Part shown: positions 5,590 through 12,234 of the stretch, one piece after another | Position numbering within the stretch: position 1 is the first letter of the stretch | Layout of the letters: each line of letters begins with the position of its first letter | Origin: an uncultured Verrucomicrobiota bacterium | GTDB taxonomy: Bacteria > Verrucomicrobiota > Verrucomicrobiia > Limisphaerales > UBA1096 | Reading direction: 5' to 3' | DNA length: 12,234 bases | Assembly: GCA_913050205.1 (NCBI GenBank) | Contig: CAJXAU010000023.1 | Coordinates: 1-12,234 of the forward strand | Notes under the pieces: generated by a model | What the model was told of the DNA's origin: nothing | Seen by the model: the letters and a program-made list of their open reading frames with translations, nothing else | Database searches by the model: none | Program-made: the position numbers and the translations under genes

Positions 5590-8487
5590 GTGACTGTTAT
5601 TCGGGAATTGATCCTCAGCTGCCGGGGCCTAACCGGGGCATTGCTGTTGGTGGTTGGCGGGAGTGGCGTGGTTGCCGAGGAGGCCGTGCTTGGGCATTGG
5701 CTTCTCGCTCCCGAACGGGTCCAAGCGAAAAGAGTGCACGCCGTTACCGGGCCGGATGCGGTAATTGAGGGGCTTGGCCGCTCGGTGATATTCACAGACG
5801 ATCCGGCTCCGGGGCACGTGCAGCTTAGCGGGAAGAATTCGCGGATAGAGGTGACTTCCGATATTTCCACGGTCGAAATGCCTCAGCGCGCCCTGACGCT
5901 TGAGGCCTGGGTACGCATCGACAAAGCGCTCGAGTGGGGCGGTATCATCGGAGCGCTGCAGGACAATGGCGCCTATGAAAAGGGCTGGTTGCTCGGATTT
6001 CGTGGGAGCAACTTTTGTTTCGCGCTGAACACCGAGCGCAGTAACAAGCTGACCTACTTGACGGCGCCGGCAGCGTTTGAGTCCGGCCGCTGGTATCATG
6101 TTGCCGGAACGTACGACGGCACAACGCAGCGGTTGTTCGTGGATGGCAAGCAGGTGGCGCAGGCGACCGAGCAGGGTGGTGCGATTGTGTATCCGCCCAA
6201 GACTTGGCTGGAGATTGGTGCGTACCACGACGACAACGAGCTGTATATGATGGCCGGCCGGTTGCACGAGGTTCGAATGCTTGGCCAAGCATTGACGGCG
6301 GAGGCAATTGGTAAACGCTACGGGGCCAAGCGCAGCTTGTTTCCCGAACCGGAAAAGCCGGCGGAACCGCTGGCGATTGCCTATGGGCCATTCGTCGATT
6401 GGGTGGATCGTTCAACGGCGACCATCACTTGGGAGGTCGATCAACCCATGCAGGGGAAACTACGCTGGTCGATGCCGAGCGGAGAGTCTGCGGTTTTGAA
6501 AACAGATCGCCTGGCCAAGCGCCACACCGTCACTGTCACCAAACTTCTGCGGGAAGGGGAGTACACGTATCAGATCCTCTCCGAAGACCCGAAACTAAAG
6601 AGCAAGACTTACAAGTTTGATTCCTCGTTTTATTATCGACTGCCAAGGGTGACGCTTGGCCAAGCGGAAAACAGCGACGCCGGCCGCGTGCGAAACGCCG
6701 TGAAGCAAATGCTCGACCTGGCCAAGGGGCGGGCCGGTTACTGCCTCGTGCTTGGGGGAGTCGATGGCAGCCTGGCGTTGGAGCTGGTGCGGCAATCTGA
6801 TTTTCAAGTGCTCGTGCTCGATGACCGGCCGGAGGTGATTCGCAACGTCCGCAGCAACCTCGACGCTGCCGGGGTCTACGGGGTTCGTGCCACGGCCAAG
6901 TTGGGCAAACTCGATGAGCGTGTTTTTGGGCCAATGCTGTTCAACCTGATTGTATCGGAGAGGCACTTGCTTGGGGGAGAGTTGCCGGTGGATTCGGCGG
7001 CGGATGCCTTTCGCAGCCTTGCCCCGGCGGGGGGCACGCTGGTACTGGGGCAGTCGGGAAATTTTGCTCCGGTACAAGAATGGTTCGGAAAAGTGGACGC
7101 CCGGACGATTCGTGACGGGAATAACAAGCCGGTTTGGCAGGTCAGCCAACGGCCGGCGTTGGCAGGTGCGGGGGATTGGACGCATCAATACGGTAATGCA
7201 CAAAACACATCCTGCAGCGACGACGAATTGGTCAAGGGCGAGATGGGGGTCAAGTGGTGGGGTGAACCGGGGCCACGTCCGATGCCGGATCGGGGGCCGC
7301 GGAATCCGGCCCCGCTTTCCGCCGGAGGGCGTCTTTATATTCAGGGGGACCGCATGCTGTTTGGGCTGGACGCCTACAATGGATCAGTTTTGTGGAGTCA
7401 ATCCAGCCCCGAAATGAGACGCGCGAACATCCCGCGTGACAGCAGCAACATGGTTGCCGATGAACGTGCGTTATACGTTGCCCAAGGTCGGTACTGCATT
7501 CATTACGATGGTCAGACTGGTCAGCGCGCACGCCGCTTCGCCGTTCCGGAAGCGGACACCGGCGAGCATCATTGGTCATTTCTCGCAGTGGAAGGGTCGA
7601 CACTCGTGGGCAGTCGGGTGAACAAGGGGACGCTATACCTTGGCGACGATGGTGAGTGGTTCGAGGATTTTAAGCCGAGTGACATCAGTCGAGTCACCAG
7701 CGACCGGTTGTTTGGTGTGGACACGGCGGGCGGTGATATTCGCTGGGAGTACAGTGGCGGAGCAATCATCAACTCCACCATCACCATTGGCGAGGACGTT
7801 ATCTATTTCATCGAAAGCACGGCGGAGGCGGCACGAGCCAAGGCTGGGACAATTCAGACCATCGACCAGCTCACGCATCAAAAACTGGTTGCGTTGGATT
7901 TGAAATCCGGGCAGCGCCAGTGGGAGCGGGATCACGATTTTTCCAAGCTCCAGTTCATGACCTACCTCGTTTACGCTGACGACATGTTGATCGCCACCGG
8001 CACGGACAAGGACAAGAACTACCACACCTATGCGCTATCGGCATCAAGGCGTGTTACAGATGAGGGGGGGGATGCCCCGACTTTTCTCCCTCCGGGCAGC
8101 CTCCTTTGGGAGGATCACCACAAGGAAGGGAAGGGGCACCACAGTGGACACCTTCAGCACCCGGTAATCGTGGGAGATACGTTTTACTCGGATCAATGGG
8201 CGTTCGACCTGAAAACAGGAAAGCAAATTCGAGATGACCTGCCGGAGCGGCGCGGCTGTGGCACCATGTCTGCGAGTCGCCATAGTATGTTCTTTCGCCA
8301 CTACTTTCATGGGATGTGGAATCTGGATACCAACAAGCGCACGCAGTTCGAGGGCATCCGCAGTGGGTGCTGGCTGGGCTTGATCCCGGCAGGGGGTATG
8401 CTGCTCGCTCCGGAGACCAGCGCGGGATGTTCCTGCACGCACTCGATTCAAACCTCGGTCGGCTATTTGCCAAGGTCGCTTGAGTAG
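5590..8487 (+). CDS. Large secreted LamG / Fn3-like / methyltransferase-like / PQQ-type beta-propeller protein
   Basis: Predicted exported protein of 965 residues. GTG at 5590 is chosen because GAGAG lies seven bases upstream and because it gives a clean signal peptide (hydrophobic G-A-L-L-L-V-V, cleavage after V-V-A at residue 29). The longer frame from 5449 would overlap the 5' end of aroC. Domains in order: a LamG-type concanavalin-like fold (about 37-250, with L-T-L-E-A-W-V and G-R-W-Y-H-V-A-G-T-Y-D-G); an Fn3-like segment (about 262-350); a Rossmann-type region like class I methyltransferases (about 365-490, with L386-V-L-G-G-V-D-G and an acidic strand end at D411-D412); and a PQQ-type beta-propeller (about W530-965) with blades such as L-F-G-L-D-A-Y-N-G-S-V-L-W. 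Such propeller proteins are common in PVC bacteria; binding of carbohydrate at the LamG part is a guess. It is probably monocistronic. Two exact palindromes lie in LamG (6280-6289) and just before the methyltransferase-like part (6655-6664). Confidence 0.85.
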   Translation: MTVIRELILSCRGLTGALLLVVGGSGVVAEEAVLGHWLLAPERVQAKRVHAVTGPDAVIEGLGRSVIFTDDPAPGHVQLSGKNSRIEVTSDISTVEMPQRALTLEAWVRIDKALEWGGIIGALQDNGAYEKGWLLGFRGSNFCFALNTERSNKLTYLTAPAAFESGRWYHVAGTYDGTTQRLFVDGKQVAQATEQGGAIVYPPKTWLEIGAYHDDNELYMMAGRLHEVRMLGQALTAEAIGKRYGAKRSLFPEPEKPAEPLAIAYGPFVDWVDRSTATITWEVDQPMQGKLRWSMPSGESAVLKTDRLAKRHTVTVTKLLREGEYTYQILSEDPKLKSKTYKFDSSFYYRLPRVTLGQAENSDAGRVRNAVKQMLDLAKGRAGYCLVLGGVDGSLALELVRQSDFQVLVLDDRPEVIRNVRSNLDAAGVYGVRATAKLGKLDERVFGPMLFNLIVSERHLLGGELPVDSAADAFRSLAPAGGTLVLGQSGNFAPVQEWFGKVDARTIRDGNNKPVWQVSQRPALAGAGDWTHQYGNAQNTSCSDDELVKGEMGVKWWGEPGPRPMPDRGPRNPAPLSAGGRLYIQGDRMLFGLDAYNGSVLWSQSSPEMRRANIPRDSSNMVADERALYVAQGRYCIHYDGQTGQRARRFAVPEADTGEHHWSFLAVEGSTLVGSRVNKGTLYLGDDGEWFEDFKPSDISRVTSDRLFGVDTAGGDIRWEYSGGAIINSTITIGEDVIYFIESTAEAARAKAGTIQTIDQLTHQKLVALDLKSGQRQWERDHDFSKLQFMTYLVYADDMLIATGTDKDKNYHTYALSASRRVTDEGGDAPTFLPPGSLLWEDHHKEGKGHHSGHLQHPVIVGDTFYSDQWAFDLKTGKQIRDDLPERRGCGTMSASRHSMFFRHYFHGMWNLDTNKRTQFEGIRSGCWLGLIPAGGMLLAPETSAGCSCTHSIQTSVGYLPRSLE
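6276..6293. repeat. 18-base perfect form of the iterated palindrome
   Basis: AATGCTTGGCCAAGCATT is self-complementary over 18 bases, the longest uninterrupted symmetry of any copy in the window. It reads M-L-G-Q-A-L near the end of the LamG-like region. Confidence 0.9.
6508..6521. repeat. One-mismatch copy of the iterated palindrome
   Basis: CGCCTGGCCAAGCG differs from the 14-base form by one base (C for T), reading R-L-A-K-R in the Fn3-like segment. It is likely a diverged or incipient copy. Confidence 0.6.
6653..6666. repeat. Iterated palindrome CGCTTGGCCAAGCG in the large secreted protein gene
   Basis: Exact 14-base copy reading T-L-G-Q-A in the linker between the Fn3-like and methyltransferase-like regions. 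Confidence 0.9.
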
Positions 8488-8532
8488 TTTTTTGGGGGGG
8501 CAAAAGTTTTTTCAAAAAAAACAAAATAAGGG

Positions 8533-8560
8533 TTGACTCTCTAAGGAAACTCTATATTTT
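8533..8560 (+). promoter_or_regulatory. Candidate promoter upstream of a possible small RNA
   Basis: TTGACT (8533-8538) and TATTTT (8555-8560) with a 16-base spacer; an overlapping TATATT starts at 8553 with a short 14-base spacer. It lies 46 bases after the stop of the large secreted-protein gene, in an A/T-rich stretch, and would start transcription near 8567. Confidence 0.4.
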
Positions 8561-8566
8561 CCCTCG

Positions 8567-8692
8567 CGTTCCGCACGGTGTGGGCTCGCAAGCGCTGTCG
8601 TGGATGTCTACTAAGTCTAACATTGCTAGCTCGAATTATCCCCGGGGGGATTGAAGGTTTCTTCAACCTTGTCCCCCCGGATTCTTTTTTTT
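8567..8692 (+). ncRNA. Candidate independently transcribed small RNA or leader RNA
   Basis: About 125 bases lie between a candidate promoter and a strong intrinsic terminator, without a convincing coding frame. The start is estimated from the -10 position, not seen directly. I do not recognise a known family: there is no SRP tetraloop-type motif, tRNA arm or RNase P core. It may instead be a long attenuated leader of the DUF1549/DUF1553 gene (start at 8783), or only the 3' end of the preceding transcript. Confidence is limited because promoter and terminator are judged by eye. Confidence 0.35.
8642..8692 (+). terminator. Rho-independent terminator
   Basis: CCGGGGGGA (8642-8650) pairs perfectly with TCCCCCCGG (8672-8680). 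Inside, TTGAAG (8651-8656) pairs with CTTCAA (8661-8666) around a GTTT loop, leaving a five-base bulge on the 3' side; an alternative inner pairing joins AAGGTT (8654-8659) with AACCTT (8665-8670). Eight T residues follow at 8685-8692. It serves plus-strand transcription and sits 155 bases after the stop at 8487. Confidence 0.85.
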
Positions 8693-8782
8693 CTGGAGAG
8701 TGTTTTTCGGGCTGCTTTAACTCTATTTTTGACTGAAACCGGTTGCAAAAAACGCTTTGAAAGCTAAGTTTTTCGCAATTAC

Positions 8783-11560
8783 GTGAGGTGTAGGTTAACG
8801 CAAATCCTGTTTAGTCTCGGGGCAGTGCTGGGGGTTTTCCCTTCGGTCTGTGTGTCGGCTGCGGAGTCTGATGGCGAACATTGGGCGTATGAGCGCCCCG
8901 TCCGCCCCAAGATGCCACGCTTGGCCAAGGTCGGGGCAGTGGCGAGTCCGGTGGATTGGTTCATCCAAAAGCGATTAACCAAGGAGGGGCTTGGTTTTTC
9001 GCGCTTGGCCAAGCCGGAACGGCAACTTCGCAGGCTATACCTCGATCTTGTCGGCAGACCTCCCCAGCCGGGAGAAGGGCAGGCGTTCCTCCTCAACCCA
9101 TCTGCACAGGAGTATGAGCGATTGGTTGATCGACTATTGGCGAGTCCGCAATACGGAGAAAAGTGGGCGAGGCGCTGGCTTGACCTTGCACGATATGCTG
9201 ACTCCAACGGATTTCAGGCAGATCAACTGCGCGAGAGTTGGGCGTATCGAGACTGGGTGATTGAGGCGTTTAACTCCGGCATGCCGTTTGACCAATTCAC
9301 GGTTGAGCAATTGGCCGGGGATCTTCTTCCGGAGGCAACACTTTCACAAAAAATCGCCACCGGCTTTCATCGTTCACCAACCTGCAACGTGGAGGCGGGG
9401 GTGCATCCCGAGTCGAATCGGGTTAATCAGGTCATCGACCGTGTCAACACGACCGGCACAGTTTTCCTTGGTACGACTTTGGAATGCGCGCAGTGTCACG
9501 ACCACAAATATGATCCGATTTCGATGAAGGAATATTACGAGTTGTTTTCCTTCTTCAACAACACGCCGCTTGAGGTGAAAAACACAAGTGGAGTCACGTG
9601 GGATTTTTACGGCCCCAAAATGGATCTGCCGTTGACCGGTGCCAGGGCGGACAGGCGAACTGCGCTGACGGAAAAGATGAAATCCCGCGAGGCGGAGAAG
9701 GTGAACATCAGGCGGTCCCTTATTGTTGAGCAAAAAGAGTGGGAGGCTGCTGCCGTTGAGTCTCTGAAAAATGCTCCCCGTTGGAGTGTGCTTGAAGTGG
9801 ATCAATTCGAGGCAACCGGAGGAGCGAGCCACACATTTAAGACGGATCGAAGCGTGCTAATTCACGGTAAAAACCCGGGAGGGTCGACCTACACGATTCG
9901 AGAAAAGATGGTGAAGCGACAACAAATCGCCGCAATCCGTCTGGAAGCTTTATTGGATGATTCTTTGGAAAAGATGGGGCCCGGGAGAAATTTTGACATT
10001 CCGGAAAACCCGAATTTCGTTCTGAACCGCTTTGAGTTGAGAGTGGACGGAGAGAAGGTGGCTTTCTCCCGGGCAACCGCCTCGTTTTCGCAGCCCAAAT
10101 ATGATGTGTCTGGCGCGATCGATGACAGCGACAAAACCGGCTGGGCAATCAACCCGCAGTTCGGCAAGCCACACGATGCGGTGTTTGTGTTGAAGAAGAA
10201 GCTGATTGTGAGTGCGGGGAGTGTAATCGAGTTTCGTCTTGTTCAAAACCATGGGGGTGGCCGCACCATTGGGCGACTGCGTTTGTCGGTGGTGGACGAT
10301 GATCCCGCCAAGATCACCCTGCCGGTGGATGTGCAGGATGCACTAATGGCAAAAAAACGGAGTGCCACACAGGCCAAGCGCTTGGCCGATTACTATGAGT
10401 CCCATCATCCGCGTCTGAAGGAGTTGGATAAGCTTCTTGCTGAGTTAAAAAAAGAGCTCGATACCATTCGCCCCAACTCGACCCTCGTGATGAACGAGAT
10501 GACGAACGGTCGGGAGACTCGGGTGATGTTGAGGGGAGACTATCTGAATACCGGCGAGAGGGTGACGACTGGTACGCCCGGGGTGTTGCACGCGTTCGAC
10601 GACCGGTTGCCGGCGAATCGTCTCGGTTTGGCGAAGTGGTTGGTCGCGCCGGAGAATCCACTCATGTCCCGTGTGGTGGTCAACCGGTGGTGGGCGGCGT
10701 TCATGGGGCAGGGCATCGTATCGACACAGGAGGATTTTGGAACGCAGGGAGAGTCCCCGACTCACCCGAAACTGCTTGATTGGCTTGCGGTGGAGTTGGT
10801 CGAGAGCGGCTGGTCGATGAAACACATCCATAAGTTGATCGTGATGAGCCATACCTATCGTCAAGCGTCGATGGTTTCGGCTGAGCATTTGGAAAAAGAT
10901 CCGGCAAACAAGCTGTACGCTCGAGCCCCCCGCGTGCGGATGAGTGCGGAGATGATCCGGGACTCGGCACTGGCCACAAGCGGTTTGCTTGAAGGTAAAA
11001 TGTTCGGGCCGCCGATTTATCCGCCGCAGCCGGCGGGGATTTGGCGTCATGTCGGGCGCAACGCGCCCAAGTTCGTCCCGGCGAAAAACGAGGATCGATT
11101 TCGCCGGGGAGTTTATGTGGTATGGCGTCGAGGAGCGCCGTACGCGAGTTTTGTGAACTTTGATGCGCCGGATCGTGGTGCCTGTGTGGTGGATCGCCCC
11201 CGGACCAACACGCCGCTGCAGGCGTTGACACTCCTGAACGACCAAGCCTACGTTGAGATGGCGTTGGCGTTTGCCAATCGCATTGTCAATGAACCGGGCT
11301 TGGCCACAGATGAACAGCGGATTCGGTTCGCGTTCCGGGTGGCGCTGTCGAGAGAGGCCAAGCCGGTTGAGATCGATTACCTGAAATCACTCTTGGCCAA
11401 GCGGGCTGAGGAGTTGGCCGCCGACCCGAAAGCGGCCGTGGCGCTGGTGGGCGAGGCTCGAGGGTTGGTTATTCGAAAGGGAGAACCCAAGCGCTTGGCC
11501 AAGTGGTTTACCGTGGCAAACATTTTGTTAAATCTGGATGAGGGAATTGTGAAAGGCTGA
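8783..11560 (+). CDS. Secreted DUF1549/DUF1553 (PSCyt2/PSD1) protein with CxxCH motif
   Basis: A 925-residue exported protein of a family very common in Planctomycetota and Verrucomicrobiota. It starts at GTG 8783 with a signal peptide (L-T-Q-I-L-F-S-L-G-A-V-L-G-V-F) ending near V-S-A-A. The DUF1549 region covers about residues 50-260, with L-Y-L-D-L-V-G-R-P-P, K-W-A-R-R-W-L-D-L-A-R-Y-A-D-S and C235-A-Q-C-H239-D-H-K-Y-D-P, a possible heme c or metal site. A variable middle part (about 260-600) has a discoidin-like stretch with A-I-D-D-S-D-K-T-G-W-A-I. DUF1553 covers about 605-890, with N-P-L-M-S-R-V-V-V-N-R-W-W and R-T-N-T-P-L-Q-A-L-T-L-L-N-D. The separate N-terminal cytochrome domain (PSCyt1) found in many relatives is absent. 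It stops three bases before the DUF1501 gene, so the two are almost certainly one operon. Biochemical function is unknown. Confidence 0.92.
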   Translation: MRCRLTQILFSLGAVLGVFPSVCVSAAESDGEHWAYERPVRPKMPRLAKVGAVASPVDWFIQKRLTKEGLGFSRLAKPERQLRRLYLDLVGRPPQPGEGQAFLLNPSAQEYERLVDRLLASPQYGEKWARRWLDLARYADSNGFQADQLRESWAYRDWVIEAFNSGMPFDQFTVEQLAGDLLPEATLSQKIATGFHRSPTCNVEAGVHPESNRVNQVIDRVNTTGTVFLGTTLECAQCHDHKYDPISMKEYYELFSFFNNTPLEVKNTSGVTWDFYGPKMDLPLTGARADRRTALTEKMKSREAEKVNIRRSLIVEQKEWEAAAVESLKNAPRWSVLEVDQFEATGGASHTFKTDRSVLIHGKNPGGSTYTIREKMVKRQQIAAIRLEALLDDSLEKMGPGRNFDIPENPNFVLNRFELRVDGEKVAFSRATASFSQPKYDVSGAIDDSDKTGWAINPQFGKPHDAVFVLKKKLIVSAGSVIEFRLVQNHGGGRTIGRLRLSVVDDDPAKITLPVDVQDALMAKKRSATQAKRLADYYESHHPRLKELDKLLAELKKELDTIRPNSTLVMNEMTNGRETRVMLRGDYLNTGERVTTGTPGVLHAFDDRLPANRLGLAKWLVAPENPLMSRVVVNRWWAAFMGQGIVSTQEDFGTQGESPTHPKLLDWLAVELVESGWSMKHIHKLIVMSHTYRQASMVSAEHLEKDPANKLYARAPRVRMSAEMIRDSALATSGLLEGKMFGPPIYPPQPAGIWRHVGRNAPKFVPAKNEDRFRRGVYVVWRRGAPYASFVNFDAPDRGACVVDRPRTNTPLQALTLLNDQAYVEMALAFANRIVNEPGLATDEQRIRFAFRVALSREAKPVEIDYLKSLLAKRAEELAADPKAAVALVGEARGLVIRKGEPKRLAKWFTVANILLNLDEGIVKG
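8930..8939. repeat. Iterated palindrome core CTTGGCCAAG in the DUF1549/DUF1553 gene
   Basis: Exact 10-base copy reading R-L-A-K-V just after the signal peptide region. Confidence 0.88.
9003..9014. repeat. Iterated palindrome GCTTGGCCAAGC in the DUF1549/DUF1553 gene
   Basis: Exact 12-base copy reading R-L-A-K-P, only 73 bases after the previous copy. Confidence 0.88.
10372..10387. repeat. Opposite-phase form of the iterated palindrome
   Basis: GGCCAAGCGCTTGGCC is a perfect 16-base palindrome centred on GCGC instead of GGCC, built from the same half-sites. It reads Q-A-K-R-L-A-D between the discoidin-like part and DUF1553. Confidence 0.88.
11392..11401. repeat. Iterated palindrome core CTTGGCCAAG in the DUF1549/DUF1553 gene
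   Basis: Exact 10-base copy reading L-L-A-K-R near the end of DUF1553. Confidence 0.88.
11487..11503. repeat. Overlapping tandem form of the iterated palindrome
   Basis: CCAAGCGCTTGG (11487-11498) overlaps CTTGGCCAAG (11494-11503), reading P-K-R-L-A-K in the C-terminal tail of the DUF1553 protein. It has the same two-phase arrangement as the intergenic copy at 4311-4329. Confidence 0.88.
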
Positions 11561-11563
11561 CCG

Positions 11564-12234
11564 ATGACTCCGCAGAACTATTATCTGGGCGAGACTCGCC
11601 GCGAGTTTTTGAAGCATACCGGCGCCGGGATCGGCGCGATGGGTTTGGCCTCGGCGTTGAACGGCGACTTGTTTGCCGCCTCCGGTTCGGAGCCGCTGGC
11701 TCCGGGCAGGCCGCATCGAGTTCCCCGGGCGAAGAATATTATTTATATTCATCTGGTCGGCGGGCCGTCGCATTTGGATTTGTTTGATTACAAACCGGAG
11801 CTGGTCAAACGAAATGGGGAGAAGTGCCCGGACCATATGTTCAAGGGCAAGCAGTTGGCATTCATTCGCGAGCACCCAACTCTGTTGGGGACGCGGTTCA
11901 AGTACCACCAACATGGCCAAGGCGGATTGGAATTGTCTGAGCATTTACCGTTGATGGGAGCTGTGGCGGACGAGTTGGCCGTCGTTAAAACGGTTCGCAC
12001 GGAGCAGTTCAATCACGCGCCGGCGCAATTGTTTTTGCACACTGGCTTCGAGCGGTTTGGCCGGCCGGGCATCGGTTCGTGGGTGAGCTATGGGCTGGGA
12101 ACGGAAAACAGGGATTTGCCGAGTTATGTTGTGTTAATTACCGGCAGTGTGGCCGGTGCCGGCAACAGTCTCTGGGGAAGTGGTTTTCTGCCTACCCTGC
12201 ATCAGGGCGTGGAGTTCCGGAGCAAAGGCGACCC
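11564..12234 (+). CDS. Tat-exported DUF1501 protein (3' end outside window)
   Basis: The frame opens at ATG 11564 and stays open to the right edge, giving 223 codons. The N-terminus has a twin-arginine signal, T-R-R-E-F-L-K (residues 11-17), followed by a glycine/alanine-rich hydrophobic stretch, so export as a folded protein is likely. The mature part begins like DUF1501 proteins: A-K-N-I-I-Y-I-H-L-V-G-G-P-S-H-L-D-L-F-D, then a K-P-E-L region. DUF1501 belongs to the alkaline-phosphatase/sulfatase-like superfamily, which suggests a metal-dependent hydrolase fold, but no substrate is established. It follows the DUF1549/DUF1553 gene by three bases, a pairing repeated many times in PVC genomes, which points to joint action. 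This window holds roughly the first half of the usual length (about 400-480 residues). Confidence 0.93.
   Translation, partial: MTPQNYYLGETRREFLKHTGAGIGAMGLASALNGDLFAASGSEPLAPGRPHRVPRAKNIIYIHLVGGPSHLDLFDYKPELVKRNGEKCPDHMFKGKQLAFIREHPTLLGTRFKYHQHGQGGLELSEHLPLMGAVADELAVVKTVRTEQFNHAPAQLFLHTGFERFGRPGIGSWVSYGLGTENRDLPSYVVLITGSVAGAGNSLWGSGFLPTLHQGVEFRSKGD

Noticed and set aside
8488..8530. Homopolymer runs (T, G, T, A) after the stop at 8487 as a terminator
   Set aside because: The T and A runs face each other with almost no loop and no GC stem; the convincing terminator is at 8642-8692.
8729..8770. Promoter for the DUF1549/DUF1553 gene (TTGACT at 8729 or TTGCAA at 8743 with TAAGTT at 8765)
   Set aside because: TTGACT has no acceptable -10 at normal spacing, and the TTGCAA/TAAGTT pair would leave only about six leader bases. 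Too weak to annotate.
2324..11503. Palindrome copies as a CRISPR array or insertion-sequence ends
   Set aside because: Spacing is irregular (73 bases to several kb), copies are mostly inside intact genes, there are no constant spacers, and no transposase or cas gene is present.

Overview
The window looks like chromosomal DNA from a member of the Planctomycetota/Verrucomicrobiota group, with Verrucomicrobiota somewhat more likely. This is inferred from a secreted DUF1549/DUF1553 protein directly followed by a Tat-exported DUF1501 protein, a DUF1080 lipoprotein, a large secreted LamG plus PQQ-type propeller protein, frequent GTG starts and weak Shine-Dalgarno sequences. No marker gene fixes the lineage.

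Layout. 1-1659 (+): the 3' part of comF, then accD four bases later. 1663-3207 (-): a class IV PLP aminotransferase resembling PabC, followed by a DUF1080 lipoprotein; accD and the lipoprotein converge with three bases between their stops. 3312-4298 (+): a secreted esterase of the PHB-depolymerase/feruloyl-esterase type with an EF-hand. 4417-5502 (-): chorismate synthase aroC. 5590-8487 (+): a 965-residue secreted protein with LamG, Fn3-like, methyltransferase-like and beta-propeller parts. 8488-8782: a 295-base gap with a candidate promoter and a strong intrinsic terminator, which together suggest a small RNA. 8783-12234 (+): the DUF1549/DUF1553 gene and the start of the DUF1501 gene, three bases apart and cut by the window end.

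Housekeeping genes for fatty-acid (accD), chorismate (aroC) and probably folate (pabC-like) synthesis are interleaved with genes for exported proteins typical of polymer-degrading PVC bacteria. The DUF1553/DUF1501 pair is common in this group but has no settled biochemical role.

The most unusual signal crosses gene boundaries. The palindrome CTTGGCCAAG occurs 11 times exactly in 12.2 kb, against about 0.01 expected by chance, usually inside longer forms such as CGCTTGGCCAAGCG. It lies in four genes and two intergenic gaps. In coding DNA it reads as L-A-K or L-G-Q-A. It behaves like a highly iterated palindrome, comparable in style to cyanobacterial HIP1 but different in sequence.
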